Assembly: GCA_016720825.1 (NCBI GenBank)
Contig: JADKJV010000013.1
Location: forward strand, 1 to 64,000
DNA from: Chitinophagaceae bacterium
GTDB taxonomy: Bacteria; Bacteroidota; Bacteroidia; Chitinophagales; Chitinophagaceae
Direction of reading: 5' to 3'
DNA: 64,000 bases
Shown here: piece after piece, positions 17,203 to 25,744 of the stretch
Position numbering within the stretch: position 1 is the first letter of the stretch
Layout: every line of letters begins with the position of its first letter
The notes under the pieces: model-generated
Database searches by the model: none
The model's input: only the letters and a program-made list of their open reading frames with translations
Told to the model about the DNA's origin: nothing
Made by a program: the position numbers and the translations under genes

Positions 17203-17283
17203 GTAGATATCAGATATTAGATAATAGATATTAGTTTTTTAACCACAAAGGGCACAAGGAAGAACAAAGGACACAAAGAATGT
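17203..17283. repeat. ATTAGATAT repeat plus half copy of ACAAAG palindromic repeat
   Basis: GTAGATATCAGATATTAGATAATAGATATTAG directly after rpoN (split here: AGATATCAGATATTAG then ATAATAGATATTAG) is followed by a TTAACCACAAAGGGCACAAGG arm without a clear matching second arm. It parallels the arrangement at 4199-4408. Confidence 0.65.
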
Positions 17284-17329
17284 ATAATTACCCGTCTGGA
17301 AGGAAGTGACCGACTGCTACCAGGTTTGC

Positions 17330-17362
17330 CGTTTGGAATTTGTGATTTGGAATTTGGAATTT
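17330..17362. repeat. TTGGAATTTG short repeat tract, second copy
   Basis: Three TTGGAATTT(G) units in the gap between rpoN and the MBOAT gene, matching 1469-1550. The rest of the 298-base gap shows no gene. Confidence 0.55.
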
Positions 17363-17499
17363 CATCCTTGTGTTAATCTTTCCCAAATACCCCTCCCATG
17401 GTATATAGATATAATAAACTTTTTAGTTCTTAGAGATTATAAAAGATTCCTTCAAAATAGTATTTTCACCGCCACAATTCATTTAATCACCCCCGTTTT

Positions 17500-18926
17500 A
17501 TGGTTTTCGCCAGCCTGCTTTTCCTGTTCCTTTTCCTGCCCATCAACCTGTACCTCTATTACAGCAGCAAAAACCCGAAATGGAGGAATGCGGTGTTGAT
17601 TTTTTTCTCATTGATGTTTTACGGCTGGGGTGAACCGATCTGGATTTCATTACTGATACTTTCTTCCTGCTTCGACTGGGCAAACTCTTTGTTTATTCAA
17701 AAACACCGGGGCACCAAGTGGGCAAAGATTGGTTTGATAGTGACGCTGGTGTTTAACTTAGGATTACTGGCCACTTTTAAATACGATGTATTCCTGGTGA
17801 ATCAGGTGAACGCCGTTTTGGGAACATCATTTACTGCGCCCGGATATGCATTACCAATTGGTATTTCATTTTATACTTTCCATACCATTTCTTATGTGGT
17901 GGACGTTTACCGCGGCGATATCAAAGCCCAGAAGAACTTCCCCAATTTCTTAATGTACGTTTCGCTGTACTCCTCACTCGTGGCAGGTCCCATTATCCGG
18001 TATGCGCACGTGGAGAAAGAGATTTACGGCCGGAAGGAAAACCTGGCGGATTTCAGTGCCGGTATTTCCCGTTTCTGTATTGGCCTGTTTAAAAAAGTGG
18101 TGATTGCGAATGTGGCCGCAGAACTGGTGAAAAAATACATGGGCGAATCGGCACATCCGCTGAGTATGACGGATCTGTCGGCATTATCGAGTCTCGAGGC
18201 CTGGGTGGGATTAACCATGTTTGCGATACAGATCTATTTCGATTTCTCCGGTTACTCCGATATGGCGATTGGTTTGGGCCGTATGTTCGGCTTCCACTTC
18301 CGCGAAAACTTCGAATACCCTTACATCGCCAAATCCATCAGTGAATTCTGGCGACGATGGCATATCTCGCTGGGTAGTATATTCCGGGATTATGTGTACA
18401 TCCCGCTCGGTGGTAACAAAAAACACGTGTACTTCAACCTGCTCGTGGTCTGGTTCCTTACGGGTATGTGGCATGGACCGAGCTGGAATTTTATCTTCTG
18501 GGGGTTGTACTTCTTTGTATTTATCGCGCTGGAAAAAGCATTCCTGCAAAAACTGCTGGATAAAATGCCGGCATTCGTTTCCCATATATATGCGCTGGCG
18601 GTGATTATCCCCGGATGGGTGATCTTCTATTTCACCGACACCAACCTGCTGATTGCTTATGTAAAGAAACTGTTTTCGTTTGGCCCCGGCGCCAATGGCA
18701 ATATGGATGTGTACAATACCCTCAGTACGCATTTGTTCTGGCTGATCCTGGCGATTGTGCTTTGTATGCCGGTGTATCATAAAGTGAAAGCATGGGTAGA
18801 TAAAAACTCACCCGTGTTACGGTATATGATGGATTATCCATTGGCTTTAATGTGTTCCTGCTGTTTATCTGTGTGGCACAGCTGGTGGGCAAGAGTTATA
18901 ATCCTTTTATTTATTTCCGGTTTTAA
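17500..18926 (+). CDS. MBOAT family O-acyltransferase (AlgI-like), one frameshift near the end
   Basis: A polytopic membrane acyltransferase that should pass acetyl groups from the cytoplasm to an exported polysaccharide, working with the DHHW proteins encoded next. Family blocks: FYGWGEPIW near residue 42, FYTFHTISYVVDVYRGD near residue 125, GYSDMAIGLGRMFGF near residue 252, SEFWRRWHISLGSIFRDYVYIPLGG, and the active-site His in TGMWHGPSWNF near residue 325. The open frame runs to 18954 with an odd C-terminus. Shifting at the CC of 18838-18839 restores a normal end (IGFNVFLLFICVAQLVGK..., FIYFRF) with stop at 18924-18926, so one C is probably missing. Confidence 0.92.
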
Positions 18927-18946
18927 CCGGTTCAAATATCTGAGCT

Positions 18947-20266
18947 ATGAGTGAACAAGTAAATACTGTGAGCATTCCGCAATCACCCCGGGCACTGAAG
19001 GTCATCAACGTGGCCTTGTTTGTCGGCATCCTGACGCTGGGAGGCATTGCTTCCATTGCGATGAAAAAGGAAACGGTTTCCGTAATGGAAAACCGCAAGC
19101 TGGCTGAATTCCCCAAATATTCTGACAGCACCCTGTGGAATGGAAAATATTTCCGTGCCATTGAAGGCTTTTACGCCGATAATTTCCCTTTCCGCGACCA
19201 GTTCATGAAAGTATCTGACCGGTTCAGGAACTCGCTTGGTTTCCAGACCAGCGAAATCAAAATGTACGATGAGAAAAACGATGCAGAGGCCAATGAAAAA
19301 ACAGATACACTGAAAAAAGAAGGCGTGAAAGATGGTCCGCTGCCCGATGACGGCGCCACCGGGGAAGTAAAGAAAAAGGTTTTCGTTTTCAAGAACCGCG
19401 CGTTTGAAATGTTTGGCGGCGGAGCTGCCATGGGCAAATCGTATGCAGATGTAATCAATTCTTATAATCGCCTAGGCATACCCGGACTCCAGGTCTATAA
19501 CCTGATCATTCCCGTGGCGCTGGAGTTTGAAATTACGGAGAAATACAAAAACATGCAGAAGCCGAACAGGCCTGCCATTGAAAATATTTATAACAACGAA
19601 GACTCCAATATTAAAAAGGTATGGGCGATTGATGAAATCCGCCAGCACCGGGCTGAATACATTTATTTCAATACCGATCACCACTGGACCAGTCTCGGTG
19701 CTTATTATGCTTACCGCGCATTTTGTAAAACTGCAGGACTGACACCTGTTTCACTGGATACGGTTGCGTCGAAAGTAAAACCGGCTTTCCTCGGTTCATT
19801 ATATCGCCTCACCCGTGATCCGGGACTGGCAACTAACCCTGACTCCGTGCGGTATTACCTGTTCAGGGATTCTGTGGCTGCTTACGTAGGCAGTGCTACA
19901 TTAGGTTCATGGGTCAAATCCAAAATGTATGGTGAAGGGGCGAGTGGTGCCAACAGTTATTCCGTGTTCCTGCAGGGTGATTTACCGATTATGAAACTGG
20001 AAACCCAGCATAAAAACGGCAGGCGGATTGCGGTGGTGAAAGAATCTTACGGCAATGCGTTTACCTGCTTCCTCATCAATAATTATGAAAAAGTAATTGT
20101 GGTGGATCAGCGTTATTATACGGGTGATTTTATTGCAGTACTGAAAGCAGAAGGAATCAATGAGCTTTTATTCATCAACAACATTTTTGCGGCACATACG
20201 CCATTCCATATTGAAAAGATCAAAGGGTTGATGACGAAAGGCGGGAATAAAGCTGTTCATCCATAA
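18947..20266 (+). CDS. DHHW family protein, AlgX/AlgJ-like O-acetylation partner
   Basis: A 439-residue membrane-anchored periplasmic protein. One helix (residues 22-40, VINVALFVGILTLGGIAS) is followed by ENRKLAEFP and FRAIEGFYADNFPFRDQF, the usual start of the SGNH-like acetyltransferase domain of this family. The DHHW signature is NTDHHWTSLGAYYAY near residue 245, and KESYGNAF near residue 365 is the serine region. It should receive acetyl groups from the MBOAT protein and add them to a polysaccharide. It starts 20 bases after the corrected MBOAT stop; its paralogue follows. Confidence 0.9.
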   Translation: MSEQVNTVSIPQSPRALKVINVALFVGILTLGGIASIAMKKETVSVMENRKLAEFPKYSDSTLWNGKYFRAIEGFYADNFPFRDQFMKVSDRFRNSLGFQTSEIKMYDEKNDAEANEKTDTLKKEGVKDGPLPDDGATGEVKKKVFVFKNRAFEMFGGGAAMGKSYADVINSYNRLGIPGLQVYNLIIPVALEFEITEKYKNMQKPNRPAIENIYNNEDSNIKKVWAIDEIRQHRAEYIYFNTDHHWTSLGAYYAYRAFCKTAGLTPVSLDTVASKVKPAFLGSLYRLTRDPGLATNPDSVRYYLFRDSVAAYVGSATLGSWVKSKMYGEGASGANSYSVFLQGDLPIMKLETQHKNGRRIAVVKESYGNAFTCFLINNYEKVIVVDQRYYTGDFIAVLKAEGINELLFINNIFAAHTPFHIEKIKGLMTKGGNKAVHP

Positions 20267-20324
20267 GTTTTAACTGTATACATAAACAGGTTAAGCTTCT
20301 TGTTTAACCAAATTAATTTCCTGT

Positions 20325-21373
20325 ATGAAATTATTGAGTATAGTCCTGGCAGGGGCTTTGGCACTTGCAGCTTGTAATGGTTCCGGTAAAAAGGGTAAAG
20401 TGAATGTACCGGATTCCCTGGCTACTGTAAAAAAAGATACGCCGGTGGTACTAAACAGGATCCTGCCGGATGACAGTGATGTGGGCGTGTGGAAAGGCGC
20501 CGTGTTTATCTATAAAAACCGCGGCTTTGAATTGTTCAGTGGCGGTCCGGCCATGGGAAAAAAATATGCGGAAGTAATTAATATGTACAGCCGGCTGAAA
20601 ATCCCCGGACTGAAAATATATAACCTCATTATCCCGAACGGATTTGAATTTGAAGTGAGGGAAAAGTATAAAAACAAGGTACGTCCTGCCAAAGAAGCCA
20701 TCAATGATGTCTATGCTGCGGAAGATCCCGGGATCATTAAAGTGAATCCCGTGGATGATATCCGGAAACACCGAACCGAGTACCTGTATTTCAATACCGA
20801 TCACCACTGGACCAGCCTGGGCGCTTATTATGCCTACACCAGTTTTTGCGGGGCGGCCGGATTAACGCCTGTGTCGCTGGCCAATGTGCCTTCCAAAGTA
20901 AAACCGGGGTTCCTGGGTTTCTTTTACAGACTGACCCGTGCAGCGAGTTTAAAAGCCAATCCGGATTCCGTACGGTATTACCTGTTCCCGATTCACTTGA
21001 TTTTTATATCGGAAGTAATTCAATCGGGTACTGGTCAAAATCACATATGTATGCCGAGACGGCCAGCGGTGATAACAGTTATTCCGTTTTCCTGCAGGGA
21101 GACTTGCCGATTTGCAAAATGGAAACGCAGCATAAGAATGGCAGGCGGATTGCGATCGTGAAAGAATCTTACGGAAATGCTTTTGCGCCTTTCTTAACGA
21201 ATAACTATGAAAAAGTGATTGTGGTTGACCAGCGGTCGTACAAAGGTGATTTTATCGGGATGCTGAAGGCGGAGGGGATTAATGAGTTGTTGTTTATCAA
21301 TAATATTTTTGCGGCGCATACGCAGTTTCATATTGATGATATAAGAGGATTGATGACCAGAGGAGTGAAGTGA
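20325..21373 (+). CDS. Second DHHW family protein, lipoprotein form, one frameshift
   Basis: A close paralogue of the preceding gene. The N-terminal 60 residues differ: a lipoprotein signal peptide (MKLLSIVLAGALALAAC) with the lipobox LAAC replaces the membrane helix and the ENRKLAEFP region. From GAVFIYKNRGFELFSGGPAMG on, it follows its neighbour, including NTDHHWTSLGAYYAY and KESYGNAF. The frame breaks at about 20988-20990, where LFP changes to the frame of DSLDFYIGS; one missing G or C after TTCCC restores it. The break may be a sequencing error. The duplication suggests two acetylation steps or sites. Confidence 0.85.
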
Positions 21374-21374
21374 T

Positions 21375-21500
21375 TTTTTACCACAAGGAGCACAAAGGAA
21401 TACCACTAAGCACACAAAGTGTCTAACCTTGTGTACTTAGTGGTATTTCTTTGTGCACTTTGCTTTGCCCGCCGAAGCGAAGCGAAGGAGGGTGGTTAAA
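21375..21500. repeat. Intergenic palindromic repeat, ACAAAG subtype, module at right end
   Basis: Inner arms ACCACTAAGCACACAAAG.. and ..TTGTGTACTTAGTGGT pair, outer arms CACAAAGG / CTTTGTGCAC also pair, and GCCCGCCGAAGCGAAGCG lies at the right, in opposite orientation to the left-end modules. It fills the gap between two convergent stops. Confidence 0.88.
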
Positions 21501-21505
21501 TGTAT

Positions 21506-21937
21506 TTATAGAATAAGATTTTTCTTCACCCACTCCACCTTCGGCTTCAGTTCCCTTGTATACTTATCCCCCGTTGCATACCCCGCATGTTTTAAAAAAT
21601 CATAGTACGTCCCTTTCGGGTGTTTCGCAGCCCATTTGGGGTATCGTTTATCCTGCCAGGTTTTATAATATTTGATACACTCTTCATCCGAGCTGAATTT
21701 TTTACACTTATTCCCTTTGATATAGAAACCGAAGAGGTTGTGGTAACGCAGGCAGCATTGTTTGCAGGCCATCCAGCCGGTTTCCTGGATGCATTGTCCC
21801 ATAACAAAAGCCGGTTCACGGATACCGGCGGCCTTGATGGAGTCGTACATAGCCTGCAGCTTGACCTTGTTTTTTACCTGGCTGTGGCCGGTAAAAAAGC
21901 TGAGGGCGAGCAGGCTGGCGAGCAAAAATTTCCGCAT
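21506..21937 (-). CDS. Secreted glucosaminidase-domain protein (FlgJ/LytB-like)
   Basis: A small secreted peptidoglycan hydrolase of about 143 residues. Signal peptide MRKFLLASLLALSFFTGHSQ, then FVMGQCIQETGWM (the Glu is the probable catalytic residue) near residue 45, NLFGFYIKGNKC and KYYKTWQDKRYPKWA, all typical of the mannosyl-glycoprotein endo-beta-N-acetylglucosaminidase domain. The frame is open upstream to 21970, but the ATG at 21937 gives a normal signal peptide. It probably trims cell-wall glycan during growth. Confidence 0.88.
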   Translation of the reverse strand: MRKFLLASLLALSFFTGHSQVKNKVKLQAMYDSIKAAGIREPAFVMGQCIQETGWMACKQCCLRYHNLFGFYIKGNKCKKFSSDEECIKYYKTWQDKRYPKWAAKHPKGTYYDFLKHAGYATGDKYTRELKPKVEWVKKNLIL

Positions 21938-22038
21938 GGGCAAAAAATTGGGTTGACCGGAGGCGTCCAAAACCGGGCCGGAATAGTTTTAAATATACAA
22001 AAACGGGTAAGTTTTCCTGAATCCATTTACTTTGCCGT

Positions 22039-22731
22039 ATGAACAGCCGGATGGGCGTAAATAAAGACGCAGTACTCGAAGAAATCAGGGAAAAAGGCGG
22101 GGCGGGGTTACCGGCTCCTGTGAAGTTTTTGGCCAAAATCATCTCTTATATTTTCCATCCGGTTTTCATTCCGGTTTACCTCGTTTATTTTATTGTATTT
22201 GTGCACCCTTACCTGCTGGCGGGTGAAACCCTGCAGCGTAAGCGTGAGGTTATCGGGATGGCTTTTGTTTCCTTTACGTTTTTCCCGCTGGTGACGGTGT
22301 TGCTGTTGAAAGGACTGAATTTTATTTCTTCAATAAAACTGGAAACCCGCCAGGACAGGATCATTCCCCTGATCGCCTGTGCGGTGTGGTATTTCTGGAT
22401 CTGGTGGGTATGGCATAACCTGAATTTTATTCCCCACGAACTGACGCTGCTTGCTATTTCATCCTGGATTACGGTGGCCGTGGCGCCTTTCCTGAATGTA
22501 ATTATGAAAGTGAGCCTGCACATGATCGCTATGGGAGTGATGCTGGCCGTTATGTTCCTGATGGCCCTGTCGAGTGAACTTGAATTCGGCTTGTTTATCA
22601 GCCTCTCGCTCTTCCTGACCGGCCTGGTGGGAACGGCCCGGCTGATAGATTCTGACCACCGCCCGGTGGAGATTTATGGAGGTCTCATCCTCGGCGCCGG
22701 CACTACACTGGTGCTCAACTTCCTGTATTGA
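22039..22731 (+). CDS. Conserved multi-pass membrane protein, PAP2-like length and layout
   Basis: A 230-residue protein with about six membrane helices. A conserved stretch KLETRQDRIIPLI near residue 96 lies between helices, followed by FIPHELTLLAISS, KVSLHMIAMG and a late RLIDSDHRPVEIYGG. Similar proteins are widespread in Bacteroidota next to unrelated genes and resemble the PAP2 phosphatase layout, but the full PAP2 catalytic motifs are not seen. Function unknown. It is divergent from the glucosaminidase gene. Confidence 0.6.
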   Translation: MNSRMGVNKDAVLEEIREKGGAGLPAPVKFLAKIISYIFHPVFIPVYLVYFIVFVHPYLLAGETLQRKREVIGMAFVSFTFFPLVTVLLLKGLNFISSIKLETRQDRIIPLIACAVWYFWIWWVWHNLNFIPHELTLLAISSWITVAVAPFLNVIMKVSLHMIAMGVMLAVMFLMALSSELEFGLFISLSLFLTGLVGTARLIDSDHRPVEIYGGLILGAGTTLVLNFLY

Positions 22732-22779
22732 GCCAAAAAAAAAATACAAAATAAATTAGTTTTTTTGTGCTAAAGATAT

Positions 22780-22787
22780 TAGTTTTG
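22780..22787 (+). promoter_or_regulatory. Possible -7 box of recA
   Basis: TAGTTTTG matches TAnnTTTG about 58 bases before the recA start. The only upstream TTTG is at 22764-22767, too close for standard spacing, so the promoter call is weak. No SOS-type palindrome is obvious. Confidence 0.35.
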
Positions 22788-22845
22788 GTTTGCTAAAGAC
22801 AATACGACACTAAATACGCTAAACACGAAAAATTAACTTACTACC

Positions 22846-23877
22846 ATGGCAAAAACTGAAAAAAACCCCGACACATCAGCTGGTTCTGAAAAACTGAAAG
22901 CCCTCAAACTTACCATTGATAAGATTGAGAAAGACTACGGCAAGGGCAGTGTGATGATGATGAATGAAAAGGCAGATACTTTACAGGACGTAATCAGCAC
23001 CGGTTCAATCGGTCTTGATGTAGCCCTCGGAATCGGCGGTCTTCCCCGTGGCCGTGTGGTTGAAATCTACGGACCTGAATCTTCCGGTAAAACAACACTT
23101 GCCACACATGTAATTGCAGAAGCCCAGAAAAAAGGCGGCATGTGTGCTATTATAGATGCGGAACACGCATTTGACAGTTCTTATGCGCAGAAACTGGGTG
23201 TGGATGTTGACAATCTCCTGATCTCCCAGCCTGATTATGGTGAGCAGGCACTTGAAATCGCTGACCGCCTGATTTTATCCGGTGCGCTGGATGTGGTGGT
23301 CATTGACTCTGTTGCCGCACTGGTTCCGAAAAGCGAACTCGAAGGTGAAATGGGTGACAGCAAAATGGGTCTCCACGCCAGGCTGATGTCACAGGCCCTG
23401 CGTAAACTCACAGCTACAATTGCTAAAACAAACACGATCTGCATATTCATCAACCAGCTCCGTGAAAAAATCGGGGTGATGTTTGGTAATCCTGAAACCA
23501 CAACCGGTGGTAATGCCCTGAAGTTTTATGCTTCTGTAAGGCTGGATATCCGCCGCCAGGCTCAGGTAAAAGATGGTGATGAGGCAATCGGTAACCACGT
23601 TAAAGTAAAAGTGGTAAAGAATAAAGTGGCTCCGCCTTTCCGCGCCGCTGAGTTTGATATCATCTTCGGAGAAGGTATCTCCAAGAACGGTGAAATCGTT
23701 GACATGGGTACTGAACTGGGTATTATCGGTAAAAGCGGTTCCTGGTACAGCTATAACAACGATAAACTGGGACAGGGAAGGGATGCCGTTAAGCAATTAA
23801 TGGTTGACAACCCCGAACTGGCCAAAGAAATTGAAAATAAGATCCGCGAGAAAATCAAAGAGATGCAGACCGTCTGA
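22846..23877 (+). CDS. recA: Recombinase RecA
   Basis: A 343-residue DNA-dependent ATPase for strand exchange and SOS induction. The Walker A motif GPESSGKTT lies near residue 76, Walker B as LDVVVIDSVAALVP near residue 147, and the L2 loop as FGNPETTTGGNALKFYAS near residue 215. The length and the Glu-rich C-terminal tail are normal. It is a single gene followed by a strong terminator. Confidence 0.99.
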   Translation: MAKTEKNPDTSAGSEKLKALKLTIDKIEKDYGKGSVMMMNEKADTLQDVISTGSIGLDVALGIGGLPRGRVVEIYGPESSGKTTLATHVIAEAQKKGGMCAIIDAEHAFDSSYAQKLGVDVDNLLISQPDYGEQALEIADRLILSGALDVVVIDSVAALVPKSELEGEMGDSKMGLHARLMSQALRKLTATIAKTNTICIFINQLREKIGVMFGNPETTTGGNALKFYASVRLDIRRQAQVKDGDEAIGNHVKVKVVKNKVAPPFRAAEFDIIFGEGISKNGEIVDMGTELGIIGKSGSWYSYNNDKLGQGRDAVKQLMVDNPELAKEIENKIREKIKEMQTV

Positions 23878-23942
23878 TCTTTTAAATTATAAAGTACTAA
23901 CTACCAGTACATAAGCTTAGTCAGCCTTGAGTTAGTAAGTAT

Positions 23943-23975
23943 AGCCTGCCCGGTTCCCCGGGGAGGCTTTTTTTT
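23943..23975 (+). terminator. Rho-independent terminator of recA
   Basis: The stem AGCCT(G)CCCGG / CCGGG..AGGCT with a short loop is followed by eight T residues. Confidence 0.88.
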
Positions 23976-24010
23976 GGCTTTCACAAAATATTAATGCGGG
24001 AATTCACTTT

Positions 24011-24034
24011 CAATGTTTAAACATTGTATATTTG
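24011..24034 (+). promoter_or_regulatory. 16-bp palindromic operator next to a TAnnTTTG box
   Basis: CAATGTTTAAACATTG (24011-24026) is a perfect palindrome directly followed by TATATTTG (24027-24034), a full -7 box match. The core AATGTT..AACATT is identical to that of the MarR-linked operator at 11159-11180. No clear TTTG is found at the -33 place, as might be for a promoter that needs tight repression or is weak. Confidence 0.65.
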
Positions 24035-24080
24035 TTTTCGCGTTCGCAACCAATACGGTTTGCGGGTCGTTATAGGCAGT

Positions 24081-24980
24081 ATGTCACCAAATAACCAAAC
24101 AAATACTTTATCTCGCTGGCTCCCGGCCATTGCTGCGGGAATTGTGCTGATTGTGTTTTTCCTGCCCTGGGTTTCCTGGGCCGGAACGGCTGTAAGCGGC
24201 TATGAGTTCCCTTCCGGGAAGTTCTTTGCGGTGTCGGCTGATAAATTCAGTTTGTCGAACCCCATGCCCGGTCTCAGTTTCAGCTTCGCCATTTTCTGGC
24301 TGATCCCTGTACTGGCTGCGGTTACAATTGGGCTTACTGCTGCCGGTAAAAACAGCAACTGGACCGCCTGGATCACAGCGGTGTTATCATTATCCCTGGC
24401 GGCTGTATATATATTATTCAGCAAAACGCTGGTGGATCTGGGTGTTGGGCAATCAGTTTTCAGTTTACTCAGTCCCCTGATTTATGTTTTTATTGCAGCA
24501 GCCGTCCTGCTTGTTTTCAGCACCCGCATCTCTTTGTTAAAAAAAGCGGGGTTAGCGCTGGCCGGACCGGTCTTTGCAATTGCAGGATTCATGATCATCC
24601 AGCAGAAAATAGCGGGAGAGGAGTTTTCAGATACGGCTAAAGTAAAAGCCGATTTCACGGTTACGGCTGATGCACTGATGAAAGAATTTGCAGCGGGCGA
24701 CAGTGCAGCCAATAAAAAGTATCTCGAAAAGATCATTGAAGTAAAAGGTAAAACTGCAGATATCACCGTATCCGGCGACACGACGGTCAATTTCAAATTC
24801 ACGGATCCCGGCGGTTCTTTTATCAACTTCTCTTTTGACGGCAAAGAAGCAGATGCAGCCAAGCTTGTAAAAGCGGGAGACGAAGTAACAGTCAAAGGTG
24901 CCTGCAGCGGCAGTATGTACAGTGAGATCCTGGGCACGACCACCATCACATTTAAAAGATGTACCCTTTCAAATAAATAA
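24081..24980 (+). CDS. Membrane protein with C-terminal OB-fold tRNA_anti-like domain
   Basis: About 299 residues. The first half has four to five membrane helices (for example IAAGIVLIVFFLPWVSWAG). The second half, from residue about 190, has TADALMKEFAAGDSAANKKY followed by YLEKIIEVKGKTADI and AGDEVTVKGACSG, the layout of the small OB-fold 'tRNA_anti-like' domain found in secreted Bacteroidota proteins. No enzyme activity can be assigned. The ATG at 24081 is preferred over 24024, since the earlier codons follow the -7 box too closely. YceI follows after 21 bases, so the two form an operon. Confidence 0.75.
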   Translation: MSPNNQTNTLSRWLPAIAAGIVLIVFFLPWVSWAGTAVSGYEFPSGKFFAVSADKFSLSNPMPGLSFSFAIFWLIPVLAAVTIGLTAAGKNSNWTAWITAVLSLSLAAVYILFSKTLVDLGVGQSVFSLLSPLIYVFIAAAVLLVFSTRISLLKKAGLALAGPVFAIAGFMIIQQKIAGEEFSDTAKVKADFTVTADALMKEFAAGDSAANKKYLEKIIEVKGKTADITVSGDTTVNFKFTDPGGSFINFSFDGKEADAAKLVKAGDEVTVKGACSGSMYSEILGTTTITFKRCTLSNK

Positions 24981-25001
24981 ATCACCTAAAACAAACAATC
25001 G

Positions 25002-25547
25002 ATGAAAAAAATCATTTTACTTTTTTCTTTTGCCCTGGCCGCAACAGCGGGATTTGCGCAGAAAAAAACTACCACTTCTGCAACTGTTGCATTTGATGCG
25101 ACCACTGAAAAAGATGCATTACCTAAAGCAGAAAACAAAACCGTAATCGGTGCTCTCGATACGCAAAGCGGTGCTGTGGCATTTGAAGCAGCTGTTTCAA
25201 ATTTCTCTTTCACCAATCCCATGATCCAGGAACATTTCAATGGCGAAAAATGGATGAACTCTGCCAAATTCCCCAAATTCAGTTTTGCAGGTAAAATCGA
25301 CAAACTGGGTAAAGTGAAATTCGACAAAAACGGTACTTATGAAGTTGACGTTACCGGAACGCTCACTGTACGTGAAGCCAGCAAACCCGTAACGGTTCAT
25401 GGCAAAATCACTGTGAAAGACGGTGCTATCACCATTAACGCTTCATTCTCCCTCGTTCTGGCTGATTACGGTATCTCTGGTGCTCCCATTGATGCAGGTA
25501 AAGTTGCTAAAGAACCGAAAGTGACTGTGACTGCGGATTTCCTGTAA
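25002..25547 (+). CDS. YceI family lipid-binding protein
   Basis: A 181-residue secreted lipocalin-like protein. Signal peptide MKKIILLFSFALAATAGFAQ. The YceI features follow: VAFEAAVSNFSFTNPMIQEHFNGEKWM near residues 55-80, FPKFSFAGKID, and GTLTVREASKPVTVHG near residue 125. YceI proteins bind isoprenoid or fatty-acid-like molecules in the periplasm and are often under MarR-type control in Bacteroidota. It is co-transcribed with the OB-fold membrane protein and ended by a hairpin. Confidence 0.92.
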   Translation: MKKIILLFSFALAATAGFAQKKTTTSATVAFDATTEKDALPKAENKTVIGALDTQSGAVAFEAAVSNFSFTNPMIQEHFNGEKWMNSAKFPKFSFAGKIDKLGKVKFDKNGTYEVDVTGTLTVREASKPVTVHGKITVKDGAITINASFSLVLADYGISGAPIDAGKVAKEPKVTVTADFL

Positions 25548-25582
25548 GAAGATATTCCCGTTAGAAATTGTACCCCTGATGT

Positions 25583-25612
25583 AAAGAGGCTGTCTGAAAT
25601 GACGGCCTCTTT
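25583..25612. terminator. Terminator hairpin after yceI
   Basis: The stem AAAGAGGC / GCCTCTTT with A and T runs on its two sides could work in both directions. The same AAAGAGGC stem is used at 47079-47110. Confidence 0.7.
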
Positions 25613-25625
25613 CAGTTAAGCATAT

Positions 25626-25744
25626 GTTGCAGGTTGGAGGTTCTTTAAATTGAAAAGTCTTTACAGAATTGAAAAACTTCAATACAGTAAAGACATTTCT
25701 GTTTTCAGGGGTTTAACCTCCAACTTCCAACCTCCAACTTCAGC
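25626..25744. repeat. Palindromic repeat of the CCTCCAAC type
   Basis: The outer arms GTTGGAGGTT and AACCTCCAAC pair, and inner GTCTTTAC / GTAAAGAC pair. The inner words also occur in the ends of the ACATAG subtype. The right arm covers the last codons of the oxygenase gene at 25705-26427. Confidence 0.75.

Noticed and set aside
18211..18780. 189-codon minus-strand frame inside the MBOAT gene
   Set aside because: Antisense shadow, His/Glu-rich without motif.
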